Source of the DNA: Desulfurococcaceae archaeon
Lineage (GTDB): Archaea; Thermoproteota; Thermoprotei_A; Sulfolobales; NBVN01
Length of the DNA: 41,060 nt
Direction: 5' to 3'
Assembly (NCBI GenBank): GCA_020832985.1
Contig: JAJHRE010000006.1
Span: 1-41,060 of the forward strand
A program made the translations under genes and the position numbers. Below the pieces are notes generated by a model. That model made no database searches, was not told the origin of the DNA, and saw nothing but the letters and a program-made list of their open reading frames with translations. Positions 1 through 8,934 of the stretch are shown here, piece after piece. Positions within the stretch are counted from its first letter, which is position 1; the number at the start of each line of letters is the position of its first letter.

Positions 1-240
1 AACGTGATTAGGAAGCAAACACCTATAAACTTAACATATGAGAAACACCTATGGTTTGAGAAGGAAGTCAGAAGTGTTGCAAACATAACTAGAAATGATG
101 TGAGGGAATTACTTGAAATCATTAAGAAGAAACCAGTAGAGATACATGTTGAGGAGTATAGATTAGATCAAGTAAATGAAGTCTTAAGAAAGTTAAAAGC
201 AGCGAAAATCAAAGGATCTGCAGTCTTAAGAATCAGTTAA
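1..240 (+). CDS. Zinc-dependent alcohol dehydrogenase, C-terminal part (5' end outside window)
   Basis: YEKHLWFEKEVRSVANITRNDVRELLEI...VEEYRLDQVNEVLRKLKAAKIKGSAVLRI matches the typical MDR alcohol dehydrogenase C-terminus; frame open to window edge. Confidence 0.75.
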   Translation, partial: NVIRKQTPINLTYEKHLWFEKEVRSVANITRNDVRELLEIIKKKPVEIHVEEYRLDQVNEVLRKLKAAKIKGSAVLRIS

Positions 241-419
241 CACTCTTAATGACTAAACCTCATAAAAGTAATCCTTACTTAAGTCCTTACCGAATATGAA
301 GGCATTAATAAATTCAATCTTGACTGTAGTGAGTAACTCACGTAATTAAATGGGGATACTATATGAGTACTATCCAACCTAGTGGAGATTAAACAAACAG
401 TTTGGTTATAGTTATAATT

Positions 420-660
420 ACTATTACTACTACGCAATCATTAACTCACAGAGTAACATCAGCACTACAACTAGCTATATCCACTACAGCCACCGTAGTT
501 AAGTCTATACCTATAACTACGACTGTAGTGAAGACTGAGATAGTAACGAATTACATCCCAGTAACTAATACCGTAATATGAGGTGGTTAAAGGTAGTGAG
601 GTGTTGTAATGGTAGGTACAAACTACTAGTAGTAGGTGTGGTAGTAGGGAGGAGGTTATT
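420..660 (+). pseudogene. Thr/Val-rich stalk plus hydrophobic tail relic of a surface or substrate-binding protein
   Basis: Low-complexity frame VVKSIPITTTVVKTEIVTN followed in another frame by KLLVVGVVVGRR; several frame breaks. Confidence 0.25.
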
Positions 661-811
661 TAGAGATGGGAGTTGATGTGTGAGGTTCTTAAACGTTAAT
701 ATCTTCACGTAATTCCTAGATTTACGGTCAGTTGTATAAGCTTTACATAACTGTTTTACGTAAGATATACTTATATTTCTCATCTTACAGAATTATTTTA
801 TAGGGGCTTAA

Positions 812-1039
812 ATGTCTAGTATCATATGTGTTAGAATTCCTCGAGAATTAAAGGAGAGGATAGGGAGGGTTAGTAATGTTAATTGGAGTGAGTTGATAAG
901 GAAGTTCATAGAGGAAACTATATCTCATTTAGAGGTTGAGGAATTGCTTAGGAGGATTGAGAAAGACCTTGAAGATGTTCCAGTACTCCCAGCAGGTACG
1001 GTAGCTAGGTGGATAAGAGTTGACAGGGATAGTCATTGA
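812..1039 (+). CDS. vapB: VapB-type ribbon-helix-helix antitoxin
   Basis: Short protein with RHH-like N-terminus (IICVRIPRELKERI...WSELIRKFIEETI) and basic tail; PIN-like start immediately downstream. Confidence 0.65.
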   Translation: MSSIICVRIPRELKERIGRVSNVNWSELIRKFIEETISHLEVEELLRRIEKDLEDVPVLPAGTVARWIRVDRDSH

Positions 1040-1193
1040 CTCAAGCATATCTTTATCATGTAGAGCACCTCTAACAACCGGGTTATCAAGAGACAACACG
1101 TTGTACCGTATGAGGGTATTTAAAGAGAATGTAAAGAGAATAAGTTTCATAAACTCCTCCACTTCTGCTGAGAACCTTAAATCAAATGCATAG
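1020..1193 (+). pseudogene. VapC (PIN) toxin remnant
   Basis: Frame overlapping the vapB end reads (TTG start) LTGIVIDSSI..., a PIN N-terminus, then loses similarity and stops after about 57 aa. Confidence 0.45.
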
Positions 1194-1419
1194 CCACGAT
1201 TTTAAGATCCTCAATTAGTTCATACCATTGCACAACTCTGTGAACACCCAGAGGGCGTAGATATTCAAAACTTTCTGATATGCTTTTTGGAGCATACATT
1301 TCAAGTTTCTTAACTCCCTCACGCAAAAATTCTTCTCCAAAAACATTTAGTAAAAAATTGCCTAAGGACTCTATAAACATTTGCTGATTTTTAATATTAT
1401 GCCAATTAATAGGAGACAT
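1177..1419 (-). CDS. Hypothetical protein
   Basis: 80-aa ORF with ATG, protein-like composition; no family recognised. Confidence 0.4.
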   Translation of the reverse strand: MSPINWHNIKNQQMFIESLGNFLLNVFGEEFLREGVKKLEMYAPKSISESFEYLRPLGVHRVVQWYELIEDLKIVAMHLI

Positions 1420-1636
1420 TATTCACATACACTATATGTGGATATAATCATCATATTTATATTTATTACATCTAGCATGTTGGTATTTAAACTACGTACT
1501 TATTCATAGTTTTAACCTTCTTGAGGAGCTCCCCCACTAACTTAAACAACTCCATTAATCTTAGGATTATAGAGCTTGATGGTTATGCTGTTTGGGTAAT
1601 CCTTATATAGGTTTACCTAGCTTATAGTTATAGTGA

Positions 1637-1873
1637 TTGGAAGTGGGGTACGTAACTATTTCAGCTAAGATACCTAGGAGGTTGAAGGAATTACTAGATA
1701 AGTATGGTATTAAGCCGGGGCCTGTTATTAGGAGGGCTCTTGAGGAGGAGGTTAAGAAGCATATACTAGCTGAGCTCGAGGAGAAAGCTAAAGGGTTTTC
1801 TGAGAAACTATCCCATATAAGTGATGATGAGGAGGTAGTATCCTTGATACATGAGGATAGAGAGAAAAGGTAG
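1637..1873 (+). CDS. vapB: VapB-type antitoxin, solo
   Basis: VTISAKIPRRLKELLDKYGIKPGPVIRRALEEEVKK...LIHEDREKR typical archaeal VapB; no PIN ORF follows. Confidence 0.75.
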   Translation: MEVGYVTISAKIPRRLKELLDKYGIKPGPVIRRALEEEVKKHILAELEEKAKGFSEKLSHISDDEEVVSLIHEDREKR

Positions 1874-2008
1874 TTTTAAAGTCACATTAATGTAGTTATC
1901 AACCTTTTAAAGAGAATGCTTGAAGCTGTTGCTCACAAATTCACAGTAGACCTATGCTATTTATAAATCCTTTAATACCATATTAGAAAGAATGCTTTTT
2001 ACTGCATC

Positions 2009-2069
2009 GTTAAGTTACTTGAACTTAACTCTTTAACGTAGACTTAGGCATCTTAATATCTAAGTCTAC
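2009..2069. repeat. Two consecutive perfect inverted repeats
   Basis: GTTAAGTT-ACTTG-AACTTAAC (2009-2029) and GTAGACTTAG-12nt-CTAAGTCTAC (2038-2069) in the gap between convergent genes. Confidence 0.75.
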
Positions 2070-2182
2070 TGAAATTAAAAATCTCGGTAGTAGAAGTTAA
2101 GCATGTAATAGCTAATTATAGATGATATTTAAAATCGTAGTTGTTCTTTAAGAGTGATATGTATATCACTAGTTGTAAGTTG

Positions 2183-2578
2183 TTAGAGCATTAGTGGTAG
2201 CCCCTTAATTAGTCTTCCTGTTACTGGGTCTACTCTAAAACCCATCTGCTCTAAGGCTACAACACCTATTAGAGGTGAGGTCCCTTTAGGTCTTTTAATT
2301 ATTGGTGATAAGGCTAGTCTATCCTCTATGAATATTACTGCATAACCGTAAAGTTCGATCTTTACAGTACCATCAGCGGTCTCAGCTTCATGTTCACTTA
2401 GTTTAAAAAGTCCTAACTCCTTAATAACATCCTCAGGTAATGCAGGGAATGTTGCTCCCGTATCTACTAAGGCATTAACATCAATTCTCCTAACATCCTC
2501 CAACTTTAACTCACCCCTTAAAAACCTAGCATAGTCAAGACCATTAACAAACCTCGCCTTCACGTATATATGACCCAC
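2183..2578 (-). CDS. Clan AA (retropepsin-like) aspartyl protease family protein
   Basis: VNALVDTGATFPALPEDVIKELGL (DTGA catalytic motif), SPLIGVVALEQMGFRVDPVTGRL C-terminus. Confidence 0.8.
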   Translation of the reverse strand: MGHIYVKARFVNGLDYARFLRGELKLEDVRRIDVNALVDTGATFPALPEDVIKELGLFKLSEHEAETADGTVKIELYGYAVIFIEDRLALSPIIKRPKGTSPLIGVVALEQMGFRVDPVTGRLIKGLPLML

Positions 2579-2654
2579 TATAAGATACCTCCGATAGATA
2601 GGAAGCTTAAAAAAGTTTAAACTATTTATTTAATCTCATACTCACTAGTATACA

Positions 2655-3038
2655 GTGAAATACCTCGAGGGGTTCCTACAGAACTTGACGGGGAGTATAA
2701 TTGCTGTCATATATAATATGGTAGTTGGTATTGTAGGGAGGGATGTAGTACGTGATGTTAAGACATATAATGACCCTGATTACGGTTTTGTGATTAGGTT
2801 TGATGTTGATTTAGATGCTAAAGAAACTCTAGAATTATGGTTAAGGATTGCTAAGATGTTTCCATATACTAGATATGGTGTTATCATAGGGTTTAGATGG
2901 ATGGGAAAGGACAATGTATCTGAAGATGAGCTTGTTAGCTATATAGTTAAGATAATGGTTGTAGCTGGTCTTAGACCATTAGCTAGGAAACCTTTGAATA
3001 TTATGGAAGAGCTTGCTGAGGAGCGGGATAAGAGGTAA
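2655..3038 (+). CDS. Conserved hypothetical, possible non-RHH antitoxin of downstream PIN gene
   Basis: 127-aa ORF, GTG start; C-terminus EELAEERDKR like VapB tails; stop overlaps PIN start (TAATG). Confidence 0.6.
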   Translation: MKYLEGFLQNLTGSIIAVIYNMVVGIVGRDVVRDVKTYNDPDYGFVIRFDVDLDAKETLELWLRIAKMFPYTRYGVIIGFRWMGKDNVSEDELVSYIVKIMVVAGLRPLARKPLNIMEELAEERDKR

Positions 3039-3214
3039 TGGCTTATCTCGACACAAATGTCATTATTGGTTACTGCTTCCTACAGGATGCTAATCATCGA
3101 AACGCTGTTCGTGTTATAAAGCGATTACAGGGATTAGATGTAGAGAGGTTTTATTGCTCACCTTCCACACTTATGAACTCACTCCTACATATCGAGAAAT
3201 ATAGATGTACTTGA
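3038..3214 (+). pseudogene. PIN-domain protein, truncated
   Basis: MAYLDTNVIIGYCFLQDANHRNAVRVIKRL...FYCSPSTLMNSLLHIEKYRCT*; PIN N-terminal Asp motif, stops at 58 aa. Confidence 0.6.
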
Positions 3215-3442
3215 ACTATCTCCAGAACTACAAGTCTACCATACTTACCGTAGATGTAGATACTAATATGGGATAGTTTCATTAGGATGGTAATCAAAAG
3301 TTATTTCCATCAACAACAGCAGCAAAAACATTAGCTCATCAACCATTACGAAAACCTCCACTAAGATCCTCAACTTATCACAAGATGGTTAAACACGTCA
3401 TAGTCTGTACTCTTATAAAACTTCATAACAATATTATATTAG

Positions 3443-3844
3443 GTGAATGAGATGGTGGTGATAGTAAAGGAGAGGAAGGAGGATAGAATGATAATAGCTG
3501 GAAGAAACGTTGATGATATAGTAAATATGATACGTGAGTTAGAGGAATTAGAAAGAAGTATAGATGAAGTACCGATAGGAAGTATTGATAAAGCTATGAA
3601 GGATATACTTAAATACAGAGATATTATTGAGGAACTTCATTATGAAGAAACTAGGAGGATCATAGAATTAGCAGAGAAGGCTTCAAAAACGTCTAGTGTA
3701 GAGAAGAAACGAAGTGCGTTTAAAGAGATTGTTGAGTCTTTAAAGGATATGCTTAGTAAATTGAAAGAATCAAGAGCTATTGAGTCAGTAACAACTGCAA
3801 TTGAAGTCTTCAAACTGATAGTGGAGATACTTCAATTAATCTAA
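3443..3844 (+). CDS. Hypothetical charged helical protein
   Basis: 133-aa ORF, long helical/coiled composition. Confidence 0.5.
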   Translation: MNEMVVIVKERKEDRMIIAGRNVDDIVNMIRELEELERSIDEVPIGSIDKAMKDILKYRDIIEELHYEETRRIIELAEKASKTSSVEKKRSAFKEIVESLKDMLSKLKESRAIESVTTAIEVFKLIVEILQLI

Positions 3845-4158
3845 TTTTAACTTTATCATCGCTCATATATGATAGGATTGTTGTAAAGTCTTCTACAGTC
3901 TCTCTTAACGCCTGCTAACCCATTATCAACTAGTGATTTAGAGTATGTACAATATCGTTGTAAAGCTTTTCCTCTCTTAATGAATTCCTTAATAATATTT
4001 ATTTTAAGTTTGAATTCCTTCTAACTTAATCCAACTTAATCCTTCACCATCTCTACAGCTTCATCACCACTTACTGGGTCTGCAACTATTACCTCTAGTA
4101 ATCCATCAGATAATCATGCCTAATCAGACTTCTTCTTCATTTTCTTCATTAGTATATA

Positions 4159-4206
4159 GTGAAACACCTTAAAGGAAGATTCTTACAGAACTCATCGAGT
4201 GTTTGA
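4159..4206 (+). pseudogene. Relic second copy of the 5' end of the 2655-3038 gene
   Basis: agtatatagtGTGaaacaccttaaaggaagattcttacagaac parallels agtatacaGTGaaatacctcgaggggttcctacagaac at 2648; VKHLKGRFLQN vs VKYLEGFLQN. Confidence 0.5.
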
Positions 4207-4217
4207 AAGAGTGTTAC

Positions 4218-4736
4218 TTATGGGTCTTCTTCTAGTTGTTTAAGTTTATTTTCATAATCTTTGAAGTCATTCTCACCTTGAAGTCTACTCACATCAATAT
4301 CTTTTGCCCACTTACTTAAGTAGTCCTTACTATAGTCTCTAACATTCTTTAACCTCCTAAGTTCGTGTTCAGGGTCTTGCCTACACTTAACCCTATCCCC
4401 TCCAAGTCCTATACATAGCCAAGACTCATGTTTTAAGTCAACATAAACGGTATCGATACGGATATTATCTGGGATCCTCTTGAAAATCTCCTCTATACAA
4501 CTCTTTACCTTATTAGGATTACTCTCAGTATCTATAATGATTAGGGCCTTAGCATCCTCACGATCAATTCTAGCAATAATCTTACCTCTTAACCCAGGAT
4601 TACACTTACCTGTAGGTAGTCTCTCAATTTTAGGATTGAAATCATTACCTAATACTCCAATATCTTTAAGCTTCTCCACTATAATTCTGTGAAATTGTAC
4701 ACCGTACGTATCCTCAACAAATACTAGTTTCCTCAT
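4218..4736 (-). CDS. TOPRIM-like/DUF4276-like small protein
   Basis: RKLVFVEDTYGVQF (N-terminal Glu), ALIIIDTES (DxE), KHESWLCIGLGG (resembles the E-x-W-L motif); downstream of an ATPase on the same strand. Confidence 0.5.
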   Translation of the reverse strand: MRKLVFVEDTYGVQFHRIIVEKLKDIGVLGNDFNPKIERLPTGKCNPGLRGKIIARIDREDAKALIIIDTESNPNKVKSCIEEIFKRIPDNIRIDTVYVDLKHESWLCIGLGGDRVKCRQDPEHELRRLKNVRDYSKDYLSKWAKDIDVSRLQGENDFKDYENKLKQLEEDP

Positions 4737-4753
4737 TAGAGAACCCGTTAGGA

Positions 4754-6223
4754 CTACTTCACAGTCCTACCGTAGAGTATGTATTCAGAGTGTGATACCC
4801 CAAGCTCTAATAACTTCTTCCTAACAGCTTCAACATCCTCAATATATTCAATATTTGTAGATCCGTCAGAACCTCTAGAAACAATAACTACTCTATCGAG
4901 GTCAACTAAATCAATAATAGCTGGTGAGTGGGTAGCTACTACTACAGGTATCTCAAGATTATTTAAGAAGTCAAAGACCTTCTGGATAGCCTCAACATGA
5001 AGACTATTCTCAACCTCATCAATTAAGAGTATAGATGGTTTAAGCTCAACAGCAGTAGCAATAGCTAAAACCTTAATAATACCATCAGCAACATTAGGTG
5101 GTGGGAGTTCTACAGAACCCTCCCTAACAACAAAGAAAACCCTATTAGCAACACTTCTAAACTCTAATGAAATATCACCGAATACCTCCCTCAAAAACTC
5201 CTCAACTACATCAACCCTCCTCTCAGCAGCAAGCCTATAAAGTATCTGAGGTAAATTACGAACTCTAACATCTAAACGCTCACTAACACCGAAAGCTTGA
5301 GGCTCACTAATAGCCCCAATATCAGGATGCTTAAGTAAAACAACCTTTCCAAGAATACTTTCAAGATGTCTAATTATGTCGTAGAGCTCTAGTAGATCAG
5401 TAGAATAACCTTTAAATTCTGTGGGATTACATGGTTCGTAAAGTACTATGAGTGGTATGGCGCCTACATGCGTAGCCCCCCTAATGAATGGTAATAATAT
5501 GTTCAATGACATACCTTTATCTATGAAATCCTCAGAGAGGATAGAGTAAGGCAAGGATGTAAATGGAAAGTCAATGAGTACTCTATACATAAATCTAGGC
5601 TCTCTAATAGGTATTGAGTAGAGTTGTAAAAATTCATCCTTCGATTCTTGAGAAAGTTTCTTTAATTCCATTAGCCTATCTATAGCTCGTTTTAGTGAGT
5701 CTTGAGAGATGGGTTGTAATTCCTTACCATATTCACTCAAAACTTCTAAATACTTGTCGAGGTGTTCCCTATTTATGAATACGTCAAGGCTATTCTTAGT
5801 AAATATTAGTTTTGATGTTCTGAAATCGAGGGTTAGTTGAGCTGGTTCAATACTACTTCTATCGGGGGTTATTGTGAAGGCTATGCTTGTTTTAATGTGG
5901 TGTTTAACGTATTTATCCTCGAATCTCGTAGTGACTCTGAGTAGTATGTCGTAACGTATTGGGTTCTCTATATTCTTCATGAAGAATATGTCTTCAGGAC
6001 TCCAATAATGTGGTAGGTGTGGTGTGTATGGGATTTTCAGTAGTTCTTCTCTCGATATAGCTCTTGATAAGAAGTATATTGCTTCGAGAATATTTGTCTT
6101 ACCAGCCCTATTCGGCCCTACAAGAAGGTTTATACCTGGTTTAAGTCTTAATGTTATCCTCCTTATACTTTTGAAGTTCTCAATAACTATCTCCTCAGGA
6201 AATACCTTAATCTCTTCAACCAC
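4754..6223 (-). CDS. RecF/OLD-like AAA ATPase
   Basis: Walker A LLVGPNRAGKTN, Walker B SILLIDEVENSLH, VVVATHSPAIIDLVD. Confidence 0.85.
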   Translation of the reverse strand: MVEEIKVFPEEIVIENFKSIRRITLRLKPGINLLVGPNRAGKTNILEAIYFLSRAISREELLKIPYTPHLPHYWSPEDIFFMKNIENPIRYDILLRVTTRFEDKYVKHHIKTSIAFTITPDRSSIEPAQLTLDFRTSKLIFTKNSLDVFINREHLDKYLEVLSEYGKELQPISQDSLKRAIDRLMELKKLSQESKDEFLQLYSIPIREPRFMYRVLIDFPFTSLPYSILSEDFIDKGMSLNILLPFIRGATHVGAIPLIVLYEPCNPTEFKGYSTDLLELYDIIRHLESILGKVVLLKHPDIGAISEPQAFGVSERLDVRVRNLPQILYRLAAERRVDVVEEFLREVFGDISLEFRSVANRVFFVVREGSVELPPPNVADGIIKVLAIATAVELKPSILLIDEVENSLHVEAIQKVFDFLNNLEIPVVVATHSPAIIDLVDLDRVVIVSRGSDGSTNIEYIEDVEAVRKKLLELGVSHSEYILYGRTVK

Positions 6224-6304
6224 TCTAACACCTACCTACGCTACCTACAGTACTTAGGATTAAATACATTTAAACCTACTGTAACTGTAAGACATATTTA
6301 ATAG

Positions 6305-6365
6305 TTTAACCTCGTAAATAACTAAACCTGCTAGGACATAGAATCTTACCTGTAGTAGGGTCTAC
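6305..6365 (-). pseudogene. Aspartyl protease C-terminal relic
   Basis: Minus-strand EVDPTTGKIL, cf. RVDPVTGRLI of the readable copies. Confidence 0.45.
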
Positions 6366-6490
6366 CTCTTAAAGAGTTCATAAACTTTTGTGTAAATTTT
6401 CATAGCTGAAAGAATTGAATTAAGCTTCAGCTATACACTTATTAGCGTAGCTAGCACTCTATTTCTTTAAAGTGCTACGGAGGTAGAGGG

Positions 6491-6901
6491 TTAAATCCTC
6501 TTTATCAGCTTCTCTACATCTTCTATTAGCTTCTCAACTTTTCTAAGTTCTTCTTCAACTTCTTCATGTGTTAGAATACCGCTGTAGAAGTCATCGTTAT
6601 GTAGTGTGCTTCTCCTAGCCTCAACCCTATCATATATCCTTAACTCTATAACTTCATGTATCTTCTTCGATAAATCCCTAAGCTTCCTCCTCCTATCAAC
6701 ATGGGTCTTAGCCTCCTCAGAACCGTAGCTGAGGAGTAGGGCATCAACAGCTTTAACTGTTGCTAACCAACCCTTCTCGCACGCATCCCTAATCCTCAAC
6801 ATATCCTCATTCTTAACACCCTCTCTAAGCTCTTCAAAAGCCTTAGACAGTACCCTTCTAGCCTCCTCAAGAATACTGAAAACTTCCAAAACCCCTAACA
6901 C
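6491..6901 (-). CDS. PaREP1/HEPN-like protein
   Basis: Helical; RRSTLHNDDFYSG with R-x-H context typical of HEPN/PaREP1 relatives. Confidence 0.6.
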   Translation of the reverse strand: MLGVLEVFSILEEARRVLSKAFEELREGVKNEDMLRIRDACEKGWLATVKAVDALLLSYGSEEAKTHVDRRRKLRDLSKKIHEVIELRIYDRVEARRSTLHNDDFYSGILTHEEVEEELRKVEKLIEDVEKLIKRI

Positions 6902-6964
6902 CCGGGTTCAAACCTACATACCTATTAATAAGCTTTAGGCAATCAACATGAAAAGCATGTACCC

Positions 6965-7131
6965 TCACTCACAACCCCAATAACTCCGTGATACACTCCA
7001 AGCTCTCTGAACAAGGTTTTTACCAATCACAGGTAGCTGAAGTCCTTCAACAACCCTCTTAAGGATTACAGTGTCTGTAGCTCCTGTATCAACAAGAACT
7101 CTAACAGATACACTCCTACTGTAACAGATTC
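6965..7131 (-). pseudogene. Aspartyl protease N-terminal relic
   Basis: Minus strand reads SVSVRVLVDTGATDTVILKRVVEGLQLPVIGKNLV..., near-identical to the 13669-13968 protein, then breaks. Confidence 0.7.
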
Positions 7132-7243
7132 TAAGAAGATACGTAAATTAGCAAGTTTAAGGGGTTCGGAGAGCATATCTAAGATTGTTGGTAGTGTTTT
7201 AAGGGTCTTCACAGTATCCTTAAGCTATCCAGAGACTCCACTA

Positions 7244-7417
7244 ATGTTTAATTGGTTTGAAATAACGGTCTCACCAGATATTAATGCCCCTACTAAACGT
7301 ATTGCGATTTCCATCATTGCACGTGCTGATAACTCTAACAAAGCTATTGAGCTTTTGAAGAATATACCGGAGATTTTAGGAGTAGTTAGGGAGGTTCTGG
7401 AGGAGGTGAGGTTATGA
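7244..7417 (+). CDS. Hypothetical protein, start uncertain
   Basis: Frame MFNWFEITVSPDINAPTKRIAISIIARADNSNKAIELLKNIPEILGVVREVLEEVRL* overlaps next ORF by ATGA; frame open further upstream. Confidence 0.35.
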   Translation: MFNWFEITVSPDINAPTKRIAISIIARADNSNKAIELLKNIPEILGVVREVLEEVRL

Positions 7418-7961
7418 GTCAAGTAGCGACTGTTATATTAAAACAATGTGAAACATATAGAAGTTCTACTATAACCTACCCTATAGTACTTTACCAAGGT
7501 GTTGAAAGAGCTGTGATAGAGGATATTAGAAGTACTTTAAGACCTATAACAACGACTATCACACCACCCCTACATTACCTACACCATCACAATACCGAGA
7601 AGATGTTGAGGTAATTAGGGGTCTCTGTGATATCTATGATGAAGAGACTTTAACGAGTTTAACCTCTAAATTAGAGGTCTTGACAGGGGTTAGAGGTCTT
7701 TTAACTGAGGTTCATCATTACTTGAGTGGGTTAGGGCTTCAAAGACTTGAAGACTACGTTATAGAGTTATCTACGTGGGTAGATATAGAGTTTGATGATT
7801 GGCGGAAACCTCAGATAATTGTTAAATTACTTAATAGTGGTTTAAGGAAACTTAATGAGAAAGGCTTAGACGGCTTTAAACTCCTAAATAACATACTCGA
7901 CCTAGCATTAAAAACCACTTCTCGAGAGGTCTTAGCAGAGATCCTAATAATGGTTGAGTAA
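7414..7961 (+). pseudogene. Hypothetical protein split by a frameshift
   Basis: ORFs 7414-7614 and 7680-7961; the second frame is open upstream (YREDVEVIRGLCDIYDEETLTSLTSKLEVLTGVRGLL...), indicating one ancestral gene. Confidence 0.5.
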
Positions 7962-8040
7962 CGTTGCAAGACTCTACATTTAACCCTGTAGATCTTACAA
8001 TCTCGCAACCTTTCTAAGTCAGCACTTCCTTCAAACATAG

Positions 8041-8421
8041 TCAAACCTAACACAAGCAACTATTAGGACATGTATCAGTAGAGCTTACTACGCATCATTT
8101 CTCTTAATTCGGGACCTCATACTAATGAGGTACAAAGATGAGATACCAAAGACTTTAAGACAAGTACTTAAGTCTAGTAAAGCTCATAAGATCATAGCTA
8201 GAACACTCGAACTTACAGATACTAAAACTGCTCAATTCTTTGAGATTTTAAGGACTTTAAGGAATAGAGCAGATTACGAAACAGGTATAGTCTTAAATGA
8301 TAGAGACTTAAACAAAGCCTTAAACCTAGCGAGAGAATTGATTAGTTCCGTAAACAATATCGTTAATACTATCACACCTAAAACATTATATCAAGTACTC
8401 CAAGACCTACAACAACTATAA
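8041..8421 (+). pseudogene. HEPN-domain protein with 5' end lost (ORF 8125-8421)
   Basis: In-frame ATIRTCISRAYYASFLLIRDLI upstream of the listed ATG plus FEILRTLRNRADYETG; no start codon upstream before a TAG. Confidence 0.55.
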
Positions 8422-8628
8422 TAAGAATAATAAGAATGTATATAACACCTCCAATAGCATCTAAAATCTTGAAATAGTCCTACTCTTAACTAACCCTTAT
8501 AGACCTACACTACCTGAGAATTTTAGTTCTTTTAAAATCTTTACCACAAAACTTACTTTACACCTAATCGTGAATACCGACCCCGCCCTAAAGAATGGCT
8601 TTATAGTTTTGGTAGTAAGTTTTTAACT

Positions 8629-8896
8629 TTGAGTATCTTTTGGAGCTTAGAAGGTGTTGATATGTGTTCTGTTGAATTATCTGAAGAGGTTTTAAGATGT
8701 GTTGAGATTGCTGAGAAGTTCTTAGTTGAGTGTAGGGAGCTTATCGATAAAGACCCTATCCAAGCATCTGAGAAGTTATATGAAGCTGCTGAGGAAGTTG
8801 TTAAAACTCTCGCAGTAGTTCTTAACCTACCGGAGGCTAGGAAAGCTATCGAATCTAGTGGTTGGTGGTCGAAACTACTTGAGAAAGCAGTTCAGG
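8629..8896 (+). pseudogene. PaREP1 family protein, 5' half (interrupted by IS)
   Basis: RCVEIAEKFLVECRELIDKDPIQASEKLYEAAEEVVKTLAVVLN...WWSKLLEKAVQ; continues at 10397. Confidence 0.7.
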
Positions 8897-8934
8897 GCTG
8901 TTTCGGTCTTCATAATCATTTGCAACATTCATGT

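Noticed and set aside
3940-4045. Direct repeats tgaattcctt (x2) and aacttaatcc (x2 tandem)
   Set aside because: Short, low copy, AT-rich; expected by chance in this composition and not a CRISPR-like array
3856-4095. Minus-strand open frames EFKLKINIIKEFIKRGKALQRYCTYSKSLVDNGLAGVKRDCRRLYNNPIIYER* and LLEVIVADPVSGDEAVEMVKD*
   Set aside because: Protein-like but no start codons, no recognised family and separated by stops; probably relic, too weak to call
4480-6257. Antisense + strand ORFs inside the ATPase/TOPRIM genes (4480, 4779, 6024)
   Set aside because: Low-complexity translations antisense to clearly coding frames; artefacts of AT-rich codon usage
7225-8059. Minus-strand ORFs 7225-7422 and 7811-8059
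   Set aside because: Opposite to better-supported + strand frames; no recognisable domain
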